Assembly (NCBI GenBank): GCA_018820855.1
Contig: JAHJNL010000030.1
Coordinates: forward strand, 1 to 64,000
DNA from: Pseudomonadota bacterium
GTDB taxonomy: Bacteria; Desulfobacterota; Desulfobulbia; Desulfobulbales; Desulfocapsaceae
Direction: 5' to 3'
Length of the DNA stretch: 64,000 nt
In this document: positions 33,938 through 43,630 of the stretch, piece by piece
Layout of the letters: every line of letters starts with the position of its first letter
Position numbering within the stretch: the first letter of the stretch is position 1
Notes under the pieces: model-generated
The model's database searches: none
What the model was told of the DNA's origin: nothing
What the model saw: the letters and a program-made list of their open reading frames with translations, nothing else
Program-made: the position numbers and the translations under genes

Positions 33938-36112
33938 ATGACTCCTGATTTAACCAAACAGGTATTGACCCAGACTGCCGAGATAGTACTCGCCAGGCGT
34001 TACTATTTAAAAGATGATAATGGTGAGACTATCGAGACCTGGGAGTCTCTCTGTCGCAGGGTCAGTAATGCCGTGGCTGAAGTGGATCTGGGTAGCGATC
34101 AGTTTGAGGCATTACGGGAGTCTTTCTTTCGGATGATATATCATCTGGATTTTTTGCCTAACTCTCCCTGTTTGATGAATGCAGGGACTGATCTCGGACA
34201 GCTTTCTGCCTGTTTCGTCCTGCCGGTGGAAGACTCCATGGATGGAATTTTTACAGCTATTCGTAATGGCGCTCTGGTTCATAAGACCGGAGGCGGTACC
34301 GGCTATTCCTTTTCCCGTCTTCGTTCTAAAAATGCATCCGTTCGTTCCACTCAGGGCGTGGCTTCGGGACCACTATCTTTTGCGGCGGTCTTTGATGCCG
34401 CTACCGAAACCATCAAGCAGGGAGGAAAACGACGGGGCGCAAATATGGGCGTGTTAAGGATTGATCACCCCGATATCATGGATTTTATCAGTGCCAAAGA
34501 AGATCAGAATAAATTCAATAATTTCAATTTCAGTGTGGCTATGACTGATTCCTTCATGCAGGCAGTGGAGGAAGGAAGTGAGTACTCTTTGATTGAGCCC
34601 TCCACCAAAGAGGTAATCAATAGTCTTGATGCCCGTTCTGTCTTTGAAAAGATTATTGATTTGGCCTGGCACAACGGTGAACCCGGGGTTCTTTTTATCG
34701 ACACCGCCAACAAGGATAACATGACCCCACAGCTCGGTGATTTTGAGGCCACCAATCCCTGTGGGGAGCAGTGGCTGCTTCCCTATGAGAGCTGTAACCT
34801 GGGATCATTGAATCTCAGCAATTTTGTAAAAAATGGGGAAGTTGATTATAAACGGATGGAGGGTGTCGTCCGTGTGGCCACCGCTTTTCTTGATAATGTG
34901 ATTGACTGTAACCGTTTTCCCATCCCTGAAATCAAGGAAATGACGCTGAAGACCAGAAAGATCGGAATGGGAATTATGGGGCTGCATGACATGCTCATTC
35001 AGCTCGGTCTGCCGTACGGTAGTGAAGAGGGGCGGAATCAGGCGGCAGAGATCATGCGTTTTATTCGTGATAAAGCTGAAGAACGATCGATTGAACTGGC
35101 AGAGGAAAAGGGTGCTTTTCCTGCATACGATCCTGCTGTAAACCATTATCCTGCTCGCAGAAATGCGGCATTGACTTCTATCCAGCCCACCGGAACAGTT
35201 TCCATGATTGCCGACTGCGCCTCGGGTTGTGAGCCCTACTTTTCCATAGTCATGGTCAAAAACGTGATGGATGGCGATCGTCTTATCCTGGTCAATAAGC
35301 ATTTTGAACAGATAGCCAGGGTTGAGGGCTTTTATTCCGAGGAGTTGATGGCCAAGGTGGCGGACAGTGGAACGGTCATCGGTCATGAGGAGATCCCTGA
35401 GATATGGCAGGAAGTGTTTCGTACGGCTCAGGATGTAACACCCGAGGATCATATTCGGATGCAGGGGATCTTGCAGCAGAGCGGGGTTGACTCTTCTATC
35501 TCTAAGACAATCAATCTTCCTAACAATGCCAGCCGTGAAGAGGTGAAATTTTCCTATCTCCTTGGCTACAAGCTTGGCTGTAAGGGACTCACCGTGTACC
35601 GTGACGGATCCAGGGATTCACAGGTCCTGAACACCAAGGAGAGTTTGCCCAAGGAAGAGAATATTGCCACCGTCTCCACTGCCGGGGTCGTGAAAAGGAA
35701 TCTGCCGGATACCCTCAGTGCCAAACGTTACCGGGTGAAAGACCAGGATCAGAAGTCCGTCTATATCATTGTCTGTTTTGATGAGAACGAGAAACCCATG
35801 GAGGTCTTTGCGAAGTTCCCCTTTGATAACCGGGTAGATCTCAAGGACAAGTCAACCATGTGGACCACGACCTGTCGTCTGGTCTCTCTTGCCCTGCGTT
35901 TCAATATTCCGGCATCGGAAATTATTAAACAACTTGATCGCTCCAGTGGACATATGCTTGACCTTCCTGCTCAATTGAGTAAATTGTTTAAATCTTTTAT
36001 GGCAGGAACTCAGCATGGCTTCGCCTCGGTCTGTCCGGAGTGTTCCGGCAACCTTGTTTTTGAAGAGGGATGCGAGACGTGTCATGACTGTGGATACAGT
36101 AAGTGCTCGTAA
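33938..36112 (+). CDS. nrdJ: Adenosylcobalamin-dependent ribonucleotide reductase
   Basis: A class II ribonucleotide reductase of 724 residues that makes deoxyribonucleotides without oxygen, using a B12-derived radical. Recognisable elements are FLPNSPCLMNAG, LSACFVLPVEDS (first redox Cys), HKTGGGTGYSFSRLR, the active-site loop NPCGEQWLLPYESCNLGSLNL with the thiyl Cys, and GTVSMIADCASGCEP. A C-terminal zinc-ribbon-like tail (CPECSGN...CETCHDCGYSKC) is typical of NrdJ. GAGGAA seven bases upstream favours the ATG at 33938 over one at 33923. A pair of NrdR-like boxes precedes it. Confidence 0.95.
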   Translation: MTPDLTKQVLTQTAEIVLARRYYLKDDNGETIETWESLCRRVSNAVAEVDLGSDQFEALRESFFRMIYHLDFLPNSPCLMNAGTDLGQLSACFVLPVEDSMDGIFTAIRNGALVHKTGGGTGYSFSRLRSKNASVRSTQGVASGPLSFAAVFDAATETIKQGGKRRGANMGVLRIDHPDIMDFISAKEDQNKFNNFNFSVAMTDSFMQAVEEGSEYSLIEPSTKEVINSLDARSVFEKIIDLAWHNGEPGVLFIDTANKDNMTPQLGDFEATNPCGEQWLLPYESCNLGSLNLSNFVKNGEVDYKRMEGVVRVATAFLDNVIDCNRFPIPEIKEMTLKTRKIGMGIMGLHDMLIQLGLPYGSEEGRNQAAEIMRFIRDKAEERSIELAEEKGAFPAYDPAVNHYPARRNAALTSIQPTGTVSMIADCASGCEPYFSIVMVKNVMDGDRLILVNKHFEQIARVEGFYSEELMAKVADSGTVIGHEEIPEIWQEVFRTAQDVTPEDHIRMQGILQQSGVDSSISKTINLPNNASREEVKFSYLLGYKLGCKGLTVYRDGSRDSQVLNTKESLPKEENIATVSTAGVVKRNLPDTLSAKRYRVKDQDQKSVYIIVCFDENEKPMEVFAKFPFDNRVDLKDKSTMWTTTCRLVSLALRFNIPASEIIKQLDRSSGHMLDLPAQLSKLFKSFMAGTQHGFASVCPECSGNLVFEEGCETCHDCGYSKCS

Positions 36113-36182
36113 TATACTTGAGGCTACCTTGAATGAAAACGCTGTTGAGGCGTGATATATAGATATAGGTTGAGATGAACTT

Positions 36183-36707
36183 ATGGGAAAAATAGGAAGA
36201 AATGAACAGTGTCCTTGTGGTAGCGGGAGAAAATTCAAACACTGCTGTTTGCTGAAAGAGCAGGCTGGAGTTGCTCCGGCCAGCCCTGAAGCAGCTTTGA
36301 AGATTTCACTGGTCCGTGAGATTGAGGCCATTCAGCAGGCAGCAAAGGACAAGAGACAGAAGATTAAAGAGCTTGGTGTTTTTATTCTTTTGGCAACAGC
36401 TGAAGGTGATGCCTGGTTATTGGAACTTACCGAGTCTGACGCAGTACAGCTTTCTCAGGCCGGTGAACCACTAGGAATTCCTATTGATGAGAATCCCGAG
36501 ACCATTGAAATAAACTGGAGCCATACCTTTGATCTGAGCAATAAACAGTTTGAGCTTACTGCCTACAGTGATAAATCCAAGACTTTGATGAAGAACTATC
36601 CTACCAAGGAGATCAGCGCCTCCATTAAACGGATCAAAAAGAGATTCTCCAGTGAGCTTCTGCAGCGGGTTCATGTGGATCCGGAAACAGTGGAGCAGGC
36701 TGCCTGA
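36183..36707 (+). CDS. SEC-C motif protein
   Basis: A 174-residue protein with an N-terminal SEC-C metal-binding motif, [18 protein letters not shown] (residues 6-23), in which CxC...HCC binds one zinc, as at the SecA C terminus. The remaining 150 residues form an alpha/beta region with [21 protein letters not shown] and a basic C-terminal helix; no further domain is recognised. Proteins of this kind often bind ribosomes or act as SecA-like adaptors, but no function is established. It overlaps the start of the VanZ gene. Confidence 0.8.
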   Translation: MGKIGRNEQCPCGSGRKFKHCCLLKEQAGVAPASPEAALKISLVREIEAIQQAAKDKRQKIKELGVFILLATAEGDAWLLELTESDAVQLSQAGEPLGIPIDENPETIEINWSHTFDLSNKQFELTAYSDKSKTLMKNYPTKEISASIKRIKKRFSSELLQRVHVDPETVEQAA

Positions 36708-37137
36708 TTCTATTGTGATTCTATTGTTGCGAACAGTCCCTGTGACTCTGGTCATGGGGACTATTTTCTTGCTCTCTCACCAAAGTGGTGACACACTTTC
36801 TCTTCCCTCGTTTCCAGGTGCGGACAAGATTGCTCACATGCTTGCTTATGGGATACTGGCCCTGACTGTTCTTTGGGCTTTTGGGCAAAACGGATTGCGG
36901 AAAACCAGGCGTGTTGCTATACAAACGGTTTTGTGCTGCTTGTTTTATGGGTTAAGCGATGAGTATCACCAATCCTTTATCCCTTTCCGTTCTGTGAGTG
37001 GCCTGGATCTCCTGGCCGATATAGCAGGAGCCCTCTGTGTGACTCTTATCTGGTTCGGCAGTTTGCCGCTGCGCCGGAAAATAATCAATTTTCAGCAAAG
37101 TCTTGCCATTCGCTTAAATCTGCTTTACAATAAGTGA
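36673..37137 (+). CDS. VanZ-like family membrane protein
   Basis: A membrane protein of about 154 residues with four helices (around residues 14-32, 48-68, 78-96 and 108-125). It shows the VanZ-like signatures [30 protein letters not shown] and [26 protein letters not shown]. Family members are small membrane proteins of unclear function, first known from a teicoplanin-resistance cluster. The start is taken at the ATG at 36673, within the SEC-C gene; a GTG at 36652 is also open. The overlap suggests translational coupling. Confidence 0.82.
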   Translation: MWIRKQWSRLPDSIVILLLRTVPVTLVMGTIFLLSHQSGDTLSLPSFPGADKIAHMLAYGILALTVLWAFGQNGLRKTRRVAIQTVLCCLFYGLSDEYHQSFIPFRSVSGLDLLADIAGALCVTLIWFGSLPLRRKIINFQQSLAIRLNLLYNK

Positions 37138-37182
37138 AAATGATTCTCAACTAAATAGCAACCATTGTATTGAGGAAGAGTG

Positions 37183-37467
37183 ATGATAGGACAAATTTCA
37201 GCACAAGCACCATTGGCAGCAGGCAGTCAGGTCCGGCAGAGCTATGAAAACAGCGCTCCAGACCGTCAGGAAGACAGTTCCGAGGTAACTCAGCAGAGCA
37301 GCACCTCTTTTTCCAGTGATGTCACGTCGCTTTCTCCTCAGGCGTTGGCCTTGGCGAGAAATGTTCCCCCTGTTGGCAACCAAGCGGAGTCCAATGGAGC
37401 ATTATCGGCAGACAGCGGTAACAAGGATTCCTTTCTGCCGTCCGGGCAGATAAATATCATGGCTTGA
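37183..37467 (+). CDS. Small hydrophilic protein of unknown function
   Basis: A 94-residue protein rich in Ser, Gln, Ala and Asn, with low complexity in the middle and the segment DVTSLSPQALALARNVPP. It has no signal peptide or membrane segment and looks largely disordered. A GAGGAAGAG sequence lies just upstream of GTG 37180/ATG 37183. A perfect terminator follows, so it is a real transcription unit end. No family is recognised; the N-terminal pattern MIGQISAQAPLAAGSQVRQ recalls small flagellar or secretion-associated proteins, but this is a weak impression. Confidence 0.55.
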   Translation: MIGQISAQAPLAAGSQVRQSYENSAPDRQEDSSEVTQQSSTSFSSDVTSLSPQALALARNVPPVGNQAESNGALSADSGNKDSFLPSGQINIMA

Positions 37468-37498
37468 AACAACAGCTTCCTGGATAAACAGTATCAGG

Positions 37499-37533
37499 CA
37501 GAAAAAGGAGTCCGTTAAGGACTCCTTTTTCTG
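37499..37533. terminator. Bidirectional rho-independent terminator
   Basis: A perfect 15-base stem: CAGAAAAAGGAGTCC (37499-37513) pairs with GGACTCCTTTTTCTG (37519-37533) around a GTTAA loop. The A-run and T-run make it functional in both directions, separating the plus-strand small gene from the minus-strand yqeY. Confidence 0.9.
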
Positions 37534-37549
37534 TTTATAGAAAAACCCC

Positions 37550-37963
37550 CTAGATCAGTGCCTCTTTGACCATCTGCGAGGCAATTCCCATATCGATCTG
37601 ATCGCCATACTCCTTTTTCAGAGTCCCCATAACCATACCCATGAGCTTGGGATCCTTTTCCGGCAGGGCTGCCACCAAGGCTTCAACAATAGTCCTGGTT
37701 TCTTCCATACTTTTGGTTTTTGGGAGGAATACTTCGAGAATCCCGATGGTGTTACCGATATCAATTCCAGCCTCCTGTGACTGGTGAGCCATCTTCAGCT
37801 CCCTCTTTGCCGCAGCAAGGATATCCTTTTCTTCGACCTCCCGGTTTCCGTCTGCTTTGGCCAGTTTCTGGGCAGCGTCCAGGAGCATGGCTAATATTGT
37901 AGATTTTTCCATGTCTGTCTTTTTCGCCAGCATCATGGTCTTGCGCAGTTCTTTAATATTCAT
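37550..37963 (-). CDS. GatB/YqeY domain protein
   Basis: A 137-residue, helical protein matching the GatB/YqeY domain, related to the tail of aspartyl/glutamyl-tRNA amidotransferase subunit B. Motifs include KSTILAMLLDAAQKLAK, a central KDILAAAKRELKMAHQS and the ending GMVMGTLKKEYGDQIDMGIASQMVKE. As a stand-alone protein its role is unproven; tRNA-related function is assumed from the family. The ATG at 37963 begins with NIKELRKTMMLAKK; an upstream extension to 38017 overlaps hemB and does not fit the family. Last gene of the DUF4390-ntrYX-hemB run. Confidence 0.87.
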   Translation of the reverse strand: MNIKELRKTMMLAKKTDMEKSTILAMLLDAAQKLAKADGNREVEEKDILAAAKRELKMAHQSQEAGIDIGNTIGILEVFLPKTKSMEETRTIVEALVAALPEKDPKLMGMVMGTLKKEYGDQIDMGIASQMVKEALI

Positions 37964-38013
37964 ATATCGAGCACCATATTTTTTTGAAAATTGAAATTTG
38001 AAAATTATAAATG

Positions 38014-38988
38014 TCACTTCTGCAACAGTCTGGCCATATCCTTAGCAAAATAGGTGATGATGATATCTGCTCCGGCACGTTTAATGGAGAGCAGGGTCTC
38101 AGCCATGACCCGGTCACCGTCTATCCATCCTTTTTCGGCAGCAGCCTTGATCATGGCATACTCACCACTCACGTGGTAGGCGGCAATGGGGAGGTCGAAT
38201 TCATCTTTGAGGCGACTGATGATGTCCAGATAGGCCACCGCCGGTTTGACCATGAGAATGTCTGCTCCTTCGTCCACATCAAGAGTGGCTTCCCGCATCG
38301 CTTCCCGAGAGTTGGCCGGGTCCATTTGGTAACTTCGTCGGTCGCCGAATTGGGGGGCGCAGTCTGCCGCCTCGCGGAATGGTCCGTAGAAGGCTGAGGC
38401 GTATTTTACGGCGTAGGACATGATAGGGATCATGTCAAAGTTGTTTTCATCCAGGGCTGCCCTGATTTCCGCTACCCGACCGTCCATCATATCGGAAGGG
38501 GCAACCATGTCGGCACCGGCTTTAGCATGGGAGAGGGCGGTCTTGGCCAGGATTTCCAGGGTGGCATCATTATCAACGGTGTCACCGATAAGGCATCCGC
38601 AATGTCCGTGATCGGTGTATTCACATAGACAGACATCGGTAATGACAGTGAGTTCAGGAGCCTTGTTTTTGAGCTCCTTGATCCCTCTCTGGATGATACC
38701 GTCTTTGGCATGCGCACCGGTTCCCATGGCGTCTTTTTTTTCAGGAAGACCAAAGAGGATGACGGAATTCACCCCAAGCTTCATGCACTCCTTTGCTTCA
38801 TTTCCCAACTGATCCACACTTATTCGAAAGACACCGGGCATAGACGAGATCTCTTCTCGTTTGTTTTTGCCAGGCATTATAAAAAGGGGATAAACAAACT
38901 GGTCCGGTGACAGTCGGGTCTCGCGGATCAGGGCGCGGAGAGATTCATTTTTACGAAGACGACGGGGACGATATTCGGGAAAGACCAT
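38014..38988 (-). CDS. hemB: Porphobilinogen synthase (delta-aminolevulinate dehydratase)
   Basis: HemB condenses two 5-aminolevulinate molecules to porphobilinogen, the second step of the C5 tetrapyrrole route that leads to haem, sirohaem and B12. The 324-residue protein is full length. Its metal site [12 protein letters not shown] has the cysteines of zinc-dependent forms, and the Schiff-base lysines are in [10 protein letters not shown]...[16 protein letters not shown] and [20 protein letters not shown] lies just before the ATG at 38988. It follows ntrX by 77 bases. Confidence 0.95.
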   Translation of the reverse strand: MVFPEYRPRRLRKNESLRALIRETRLSPDQFVYPLFIMPGKNKREEISSMPGVFRISVDQLGNEAKECMKLGVNSVILFGLPEKKDAMGTGAHAKDGIIQRGIKELKNKAPELTVITDVCLCEYTDHGHCGCLIGDTVDNDATLEILAKTALSHAKAGADMVAPSDMMDGRVAEIRAALDENNFDMIPIMSYAVKYASAFYGPFREAADCAPQFGDRRSYQMDPANSREAMREATLDVDEGADILMVKPAVAYLDIISRLKDEFDLPIAAYHVSGEYAMIKAAAEKGWIDGDRVMAETLLSIKRAGADIIITYFAKDMARLLQK

Positions 38989-39065
38989 GGCATACTCCTT
39001 TCAGGGATAGTTGTTCTGAGTTCGTGAAAGCTTATTGTGAGAAGTGACAAGTTCGAGCCGGGAAC

Positions 39066-40436
39066 TTATTGCACAATCTCCAGAGTTTTAAGTTTTTTAT
39101 GCAGGTGGCTCCGTTCCATACCAACCTGTTCGGCTGTTTGTGAAATGTTGCCGTTGTTTTCATTTAATTTCTGCAGCAGATACTCCTGCTCAAAGCATCT
39201 TTTTGCCTCTTTGAAGCTTGTCTCCTGATAGGCCTGCCTGGTGGCGGAGCGTTCGCCCGGAGGAAACGTCGTAGCCGTTGGACTGAGAAAGAGGGAGACC
39301 TCCTCACCAGTGATAGTGTCTGCAGGACACATGATGGCCATCCTTTCCACAAAATTTTTCAGTTCACGGACATTGCCGGGCCAGGAATGGCGACACATCA
39401 CATCCAGGGCGCCCTGGAAAAACTTTTTGTTCCCTAAGCCTTTGCTGCCAAGATCTGCCATGAGATCCTCCACCAGGAGAGGGATGTCTTCAAGGCGTTC
39501 TCTCAAGCTTGGCACATGAATAGGTACCACGTTGAGTCGCCAGAAGAGGTCCGCACGGAAATTTCCTTTTTCGATCTCTTCTTCCAGGTTCTTGTTGGTG
39601 GCGGCAAGGACCCGGACATTGACTGAAATGGTCTTATGGCCGCCCACCCGTTCAAATTTTTGTTCCTGGAGAATTCTGAGAATCTTGGCCTGGGTTTTCA
39701 GGCTCATGTCGCCGATTTCGTCAAGAAAAAGGATCCCGCCGTTCGCCTGGTCGAATTTTCCCCGCTTGGAGCAGTGTGCTCCGGTAAAGGAGCCCTTCTC
39801 ATGTCCGAAAAGTTCTGATTCGATGAGCTCTTCAGGGATTGCCGCACAGTTGACCTCAACCATGGGTTTGGTGCTTGTCAGAGATTGATGATGGATGGCT
39901 TGTGCCACCAGTTCTTTGCCGGTACCATGGTCGCCGCGAATCAGGACCCAGGCTTCTGTTGGGGCCACTCGTTCGATCTGGGCCCGCAGATCGCGGATGA
40001 CAGGTGAGTTGCCGGTGAGTTGAGCTGTGCTTTTGGCCTTGGAGCGAAGGATTTTATTTTCTTCTTCAAGCTGAGCAAAGCGGATGCCATTGCTGATGGC
40101 CAGGATGGTTTTATCATAGGAGAGTGGCTTTTCTATAAAATCAAATGCCCCTTTGCGCGTGGCCTGAACTGCTGTCTCGATGGTACCATGACCGGAGATC
40201 ATGATCACGGGCAGCGAGTAGAGTTCTTTGATCTTTTCCAGAGCCGTCATGCCGTCCATATTGTCGCCAAGCCAGATATCCAGGAGGATGAGATCAACAT
40301 TCTTTTCCTCAAGAATCTCCAAACCCTCTTCGGCTGAGGAAGCGCATAGCGGACTGAAACCTTCATCTTCTAGAATGCCGGAGAGGCTTTGCTGGATGGA
40401 AATTTCGTCGTCTATAATGAGGATCTGTTTTCTCAT
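39066..40436 (-). CDS. ntrX: NtrX-like sigma-54 response regulator
   Basis: A 456-residue enhancer-binding protein. The receiver has D53 (LILLDIWLGDN) and K103 region (FIEKPLS). The AAA+ domain has Walker A GDHGTGKE, the sigma-54 contact loop as GSFTGA instead of GAFTGA, Walker B GGILFLDEIGDM, and RADLFWRLNVVPI. A C-terminal Fis-type helix-turn-helix reads NISQTAEQVGMERSHLHKKLKTL. The kinase gene ntrY ends ten bases upstream, so the two form a two-component system for nitrogen or envelope/redox control. The Ser in the contact loop is known in some NtrX proteins and may weaken sigma-54 activation. Confidence 0.92.
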   Translation of the reverse strand: MRKQILIIDDEISIQQSLSGILEDEGFSPLCASSAEEGLEILEEKNVDLILLDIWLGDNMDGMTALEKIKELYSLPVIMISGHGTIETAVQATRKGAFDFIEKPLSYDKTILAISNGIRFAQLEEENKILRSKAKSTAQLTGNSPVIRDLRAQIERVAPTEAWVLIRGDHGTGKELVAQAIHHQSLTSTKPMVEVNCAAIPEELIESELFGHEKGSFTGAHCSKRGKFDQANGGILFLDEIGDMSLKTQAKILRILQEQKFERVGGHKTISVNVRVLAATNKNLEEEIEKGNFRADLFWRLNVVPIHVPSLRERLEDIPLLVEDLMADLGSKGLGNKKFFQGALDVMCRHSWPGNVRELKNFVERMAIMCPADTITGEEVSLFLSPTATTFPPGERSATRQAYQETSFKEAKRCFEQEYLLQKLNENNGNISQTAEQVGMERSHLHKKLKTLEIVQ

Positions 40437-40445
40437 GGCGATATC

Positions 40446-42749
40446 TCAGTTGCCCGTCTGCTTGCTGCTCTTGGCAAGCAGAGGCAGTTCAATGGTGAAT
40501 ATGGAGCCGTGGGGGCTGTTGTCCTGTATTCTGATATAGCCGCTGTGGTCGGAGACTATAGTGGAAACAATGGCAAGTCCGAGCCCGGTTCCGCTTTTTT
40601 TGGTGGAGAAGTAAGGTTCAAAAAGACGAAGCTTATCTTCCTCGACAATACCGGGGCCAGAGTCACATACCTGTATAAAAATATTCTCCTCTTCTTCGTC
40701 TAAGGAAAGAATAATATCTATTCTACCGCCATCAGGCAAAACTGCAACCGCATTGTCAAGGAGGTTGATGAGGCAGCGTTTTATCTGTTCCACGTCAAAA
40801 CTGAATATCGGAATGTCATTTTCGCTTTTGACTGTGAACACAATTTGCCCGTGTGCCTGCTGATAGAGAACCAGAGTTTCGTCTATCATCCTGAGGATAT
40901 CTGCCGGAGCCTGATTGATCTTAGGCATTCGCGCGAACTGAGAAAACTCACTGACCAGCCGTTTGAGTTCATCCACCTGTTTGATAATGGTGTGGGTGCA
41001 TTGATCAAAAATGGAGTTATCTTCCGCAAGGATTTCAGGGTAGCGTCTGCGCAGGCGCTGAGCAGAAAGTTGAATAGGGGTCAGTGGGTTTTTGATTTCA
41101 TGGGCAATGCGGCGGGCAACCTCACGCCAGGCCGCCATCCGCTGCATCTTTTCTATTTTAGTCAGATTGTCAAAGACCAGGACAAATCCTAAGGGATTTC
41201 CATCTTCATTTTCCAGGCGGGTGAAGGTAACCAGCAGGGAAAAGGTTTGCTTGAGGACGGAAATTTTGAGATGCTGGCGGACAGAGCTCTTACCGGTGAT
41301 GTTCAGTTCTTTGATAAAACTCTCGATGATGGTCACATGTTCTGGTGCCAGGACTTGTGCGTATTTACGGCCAAGGAAAAATTTCTTGTCGATATTGAGC
41401 AGTTTTTCAGCAAAACGGTTGATAGTGGTGATCTTGCCGTTATCATCAAGAGAAATAACTCCGGCTTCTACGTTTTGGAGAATGATTTCAGTGTATCGTC
41501 TCCGATCTTCCGATTCTCTGGAGCTTTGTTGCAGGGCATGCAGGGCTTCAGCCAGTTTGGCGTTGCTGGAACTGAGCCTGGACGTCATGGTGTTAAAAGA
41601 ATCAACCAGCAGTCCCATCTCATCGTTGGATTCTTTCTCCAGGACAAAGCTGAGATCTCCCTCGGCAACACGTCTGGTCGCTGTTGCCATCTTGTCCAGA
41701 GGGCCGGTAATACTCCTGGCAATATAGAGACCGAACCAGATGGCGGAGAAAATAATAAGCAAGGTGACGATGAGAAGGATGATGAGGATCCAGAACTTGA
41801 AGGGTTTCTTCAGGTATTTTAATTGCTGGTAATCTTCAATACCCTTGGAAATAAAGTTCAGACGATCGAGCTGGTCATTCTCAATGAGCAGGGTGGTGAC
41901 GAGGAAGGCTTCTTCAGCTGGATTCCAGCCGAGGCGAATGAGACTGACCCGGCGGATCAATTCTCCGGCATTAGATTCTTGAATGACAATCTCTCGTTCC
42001 TGGTTTTTTCGCACAGAATCAAGGGTTGCCAGGGTAATCTTGGGTAGTTTCAGACTGCTCAGCAGGGGCGAGGATGCGGTGATTATCTTGTTGCGCTGGT
42101 CAATAATGAGGGTGAGACTGTCAGGCCCCCGAATATTGTTGCTTGTGAGAATGGTGTTGAGAGCCTTTTCCAGACCCTCAGCTCCGGGGTCTTCCTCGTT
42201 CATCAGGAGAATGTTCTGTTCAATGTTTTTTCCGAGGAGATCCACTTCTTCTTTTGTTTCCTGGATAATTGATTTAGCAAGGTCCAGTGATTTTTGCAGG
42301 GATAGCTCGATATTGGAATTGAACCAATAGTCCATACTGGTGGAAACAAACTGAAGGGAGACAAAAAAGAGAAGGATGGTGGGAATGAGAGAAAGTGAAA
42401 TAAAGGAGATGACCAGTTTACTCTTCAGTTTGGAGCCCAGTACGTTCTGCCGGCTTTCAAAAAAAAGCTCTGCCAGGTTGCGAAGAACCAGGTAGAGCAT
42501 GAGGAGTACAAGAAGGACATTGAGATTAATCAGTCCGAAAATCAGAATATCACTGGAGACGGGCAGGGTAATGTCAACATTGATCAGTGAGCTTTCCAAC
42601 CAGACGAAAAGGGGGATGAGGCAGAGGCAGATGAGAATGACTTTTCTCACCAAGCGTTTTTTTTGTTGTCGCTGCTTGTCGCTGAGTTGGGGCTTGCTCA
42701 GACTCTGAGTGGCAGGCAGCTGCACCTTATCCTGTGTGGATTCATCCAT
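40446..42749 (-). CDS. ntrY: NtrY-like membrane histidine kinase
   Basis: A 767-residue kinase. Helices at about 35-60 and 70-95 and again near 118-135 and 335-355 frame an extracytoplasmic sensor of about 190 residues. HAMP (ARSITGPLDKMATATRRVAEGD), a PAS domain (about 425-530) and the transmitter follow. The phospho-acceptor is in ARRIAHEIKNPLTPIQLSAQRLRRRY, with G1 CDSGPGI and G2 KSGTGLGLAIV. The layout with three or four N-terminal helices is typical of NtrY. It signals to the adjacent NtrX. Confidence 0.93.
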   Translation of the reverse strand: MDESTQDKVQLPATQSLSKPQLSDKQRQQKKRLVRKVILICLCLIPLFVWLESSLINVDITLPVSSDILIFGLINLNVLLVLLMLYLVLRNLAELFFESRQNVLGSKLKSKLVISFISLSLIPTILLFFVSLQFVSTSMDYWFNSNIELSLQKSLDLAKSIIQETKEEVDLLGKNIEQNILLMNEEDPGAEGLEKALNTILTSNNIRGPDSLTLIIDQRNKIITASSPLLSSLKLPKITLATLDSVRKNQEREIVIQESNAGELIRRVSLIRLGWNPAEEAFLVTTLLIENDQLDRLNFISKGIEDYQQLKYLKKPFKFWILIILLIVTLLIIFSAIWFGLYIARSITGPLDKMATATRRVAEGDLSFVLEKESNDEMGLLVDSFNTMTSRLSSSNAKLAEALHALQQSSRESEDRRRYTEIILQNVEAGVISLDDNGKITTINRFAEKLLNIDKKFFLGRKYAQVLAPEHVTIIESFIKELNITGKSSVRQHLKISVLKQTFSLLVTFTRLENEDGNPLGFVLVFDNLTKIEKMQRMAAWREVARRIAHEIKNPLTPIQLSAQRLRRRYPEILAEDNSIFDQCTHTIIKQVDELKRLVSEFSQFARMPKINQAPADILRMIDETLVLYQQAHGQIVFTVKSENDIPIFSFDVEQIKRCLINLLDNAVAVLPDGGRIDIILSLDEEEENIFIQVCDSGPGIVEEDKLRLFEPYFSTKKSGTGLGLAIVSTIVSDHSGYIRIQDNSPHGSIFTIELPLLAKSSKQTGN

Positions 42750-42766
42750 GAATGATGCTAATTAGG

Positions 42767-43348
42767 TTAATAGGTGAATTCAATGGTATGCCAGTCTGTC
42801 TCCACATCCCAGAGGGAGACAAAGGGAAGCACGTAGTGAAGGTTCATGGGGAGGGTTTTTTTGTACAGTTCAGCCTTCATGCGGAGTTCATAGGAGCTGT
42901 CAGGGAGAAGCCTGCTCAATTCAATAACCCTCAAGCCATTTATTTCATTCATCACCTGTAAAGCTTCCTGGAAGGTGTGATAGGTGGATGTCTTGTTTTT
43001 TTGTTCCTCCAGTACCACCTGATAATGCTCCTTCAGCGTGTCATATTTGAGGGTATGGGTAAATTTCATGGAGACTAGCTCCTCGTCGGGCCAGTTTTCC
43101 CTGGTCCGGAAGAGTTCAACAAAAAAGGAAAAGCGCATGGGGATACCGCTGTGCAGGGCCTGTTCCATGTCGTTGTTTTTGTCATTTTTCACTATCCCGA
43201 AAAGCAGGAGATGTGTGTTGGAGGTGGTGATAGTGATGTCTTTGAATTGTACTTCTTGTTCTGTGGCAGCAAGCACACTGAATCCTGTAAGGAAAAACAG
43301 CTGGGTAACGAGAAGAAGTATGAATAGAAATGGGTGGCGCATATTCAA
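42767..43348 (-). CDS. DUF4390 domain protein
   Basis: A 193-residue protein with an N-terminal signal peptide (hydrophobic core about 7-25, likely cleavage near VLAA), placing it in the periplasm or anchored in the membrane. The rest is a beta-rich DUF4390 domain: VQFKDITITTSNTHLLLFGIV, IPMRFSFFVELFRTRENWPDEEL, and a C-terminal YVLPFVSLWDVETDW. DUF4390 genes are repeatedly found directly upstream of ntrYX in proteobacteria, so it may modulate NtrY sensing; that is a context argument. It is the first gene of the minus-strand operon, 17 bases before ntrY. Confidence 0.85.
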   Translation of the reverse strand: MNMRHPFLFILLLVTQLFFLTGFSVLAATEQEVQFKDITITTSNTHLLLFGIVKNDKNNDMEQALHSGIPMRFSFFVELFRTRENWPDEELVSMKFTHTLKYDTLKEHYQVVLEEQKNKTSTYHTFQEALQVMNEINGLRVIELSRLLPDSSYELRMKAELYKKTLPMNLHYVLPFVSLWDVETDWHTIEFTY

Positions 43349-43630
43349 CGAAAAGCCTTAGTTAAAAACAAACCATTGCTGTTACGGTAAAGAGACTATC
43401 GGTCTGTTCCCTCTTGTGGCAGTGGGAGATAATCTCTTGTAGACAGCACAGAAATCGGGAGTAATTTTTCTTTTTGTCATTTATGACAATGCAGAGATAA
43501 TAACCCGAATGTGATATTTTTGTAAGGGTTTATCTCTCTTCCTCACCGGGACTGTCAATTCATCTGTCTTTACAAACAAACGGCAGGAGTCTTATGAAAA
43601 ATAATCAATGTTCAATACCTGTATTTTCCC
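43349..43630. promoter_or_regulatory. Divergent regulatory spacer with two inverted repeats
   Basis: Between the DUF4390 (-) and DUF302 (+) genes. It holds TTGTCAT-TT-ATGACAA (43474-43489), a perfect 7-base-arm operator-like repeat, and a larger hairpin with AGAGATAA..ACCC (43493-43506) against GGGTTTATCTCT (43526-43537). Confidence 0.45.
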
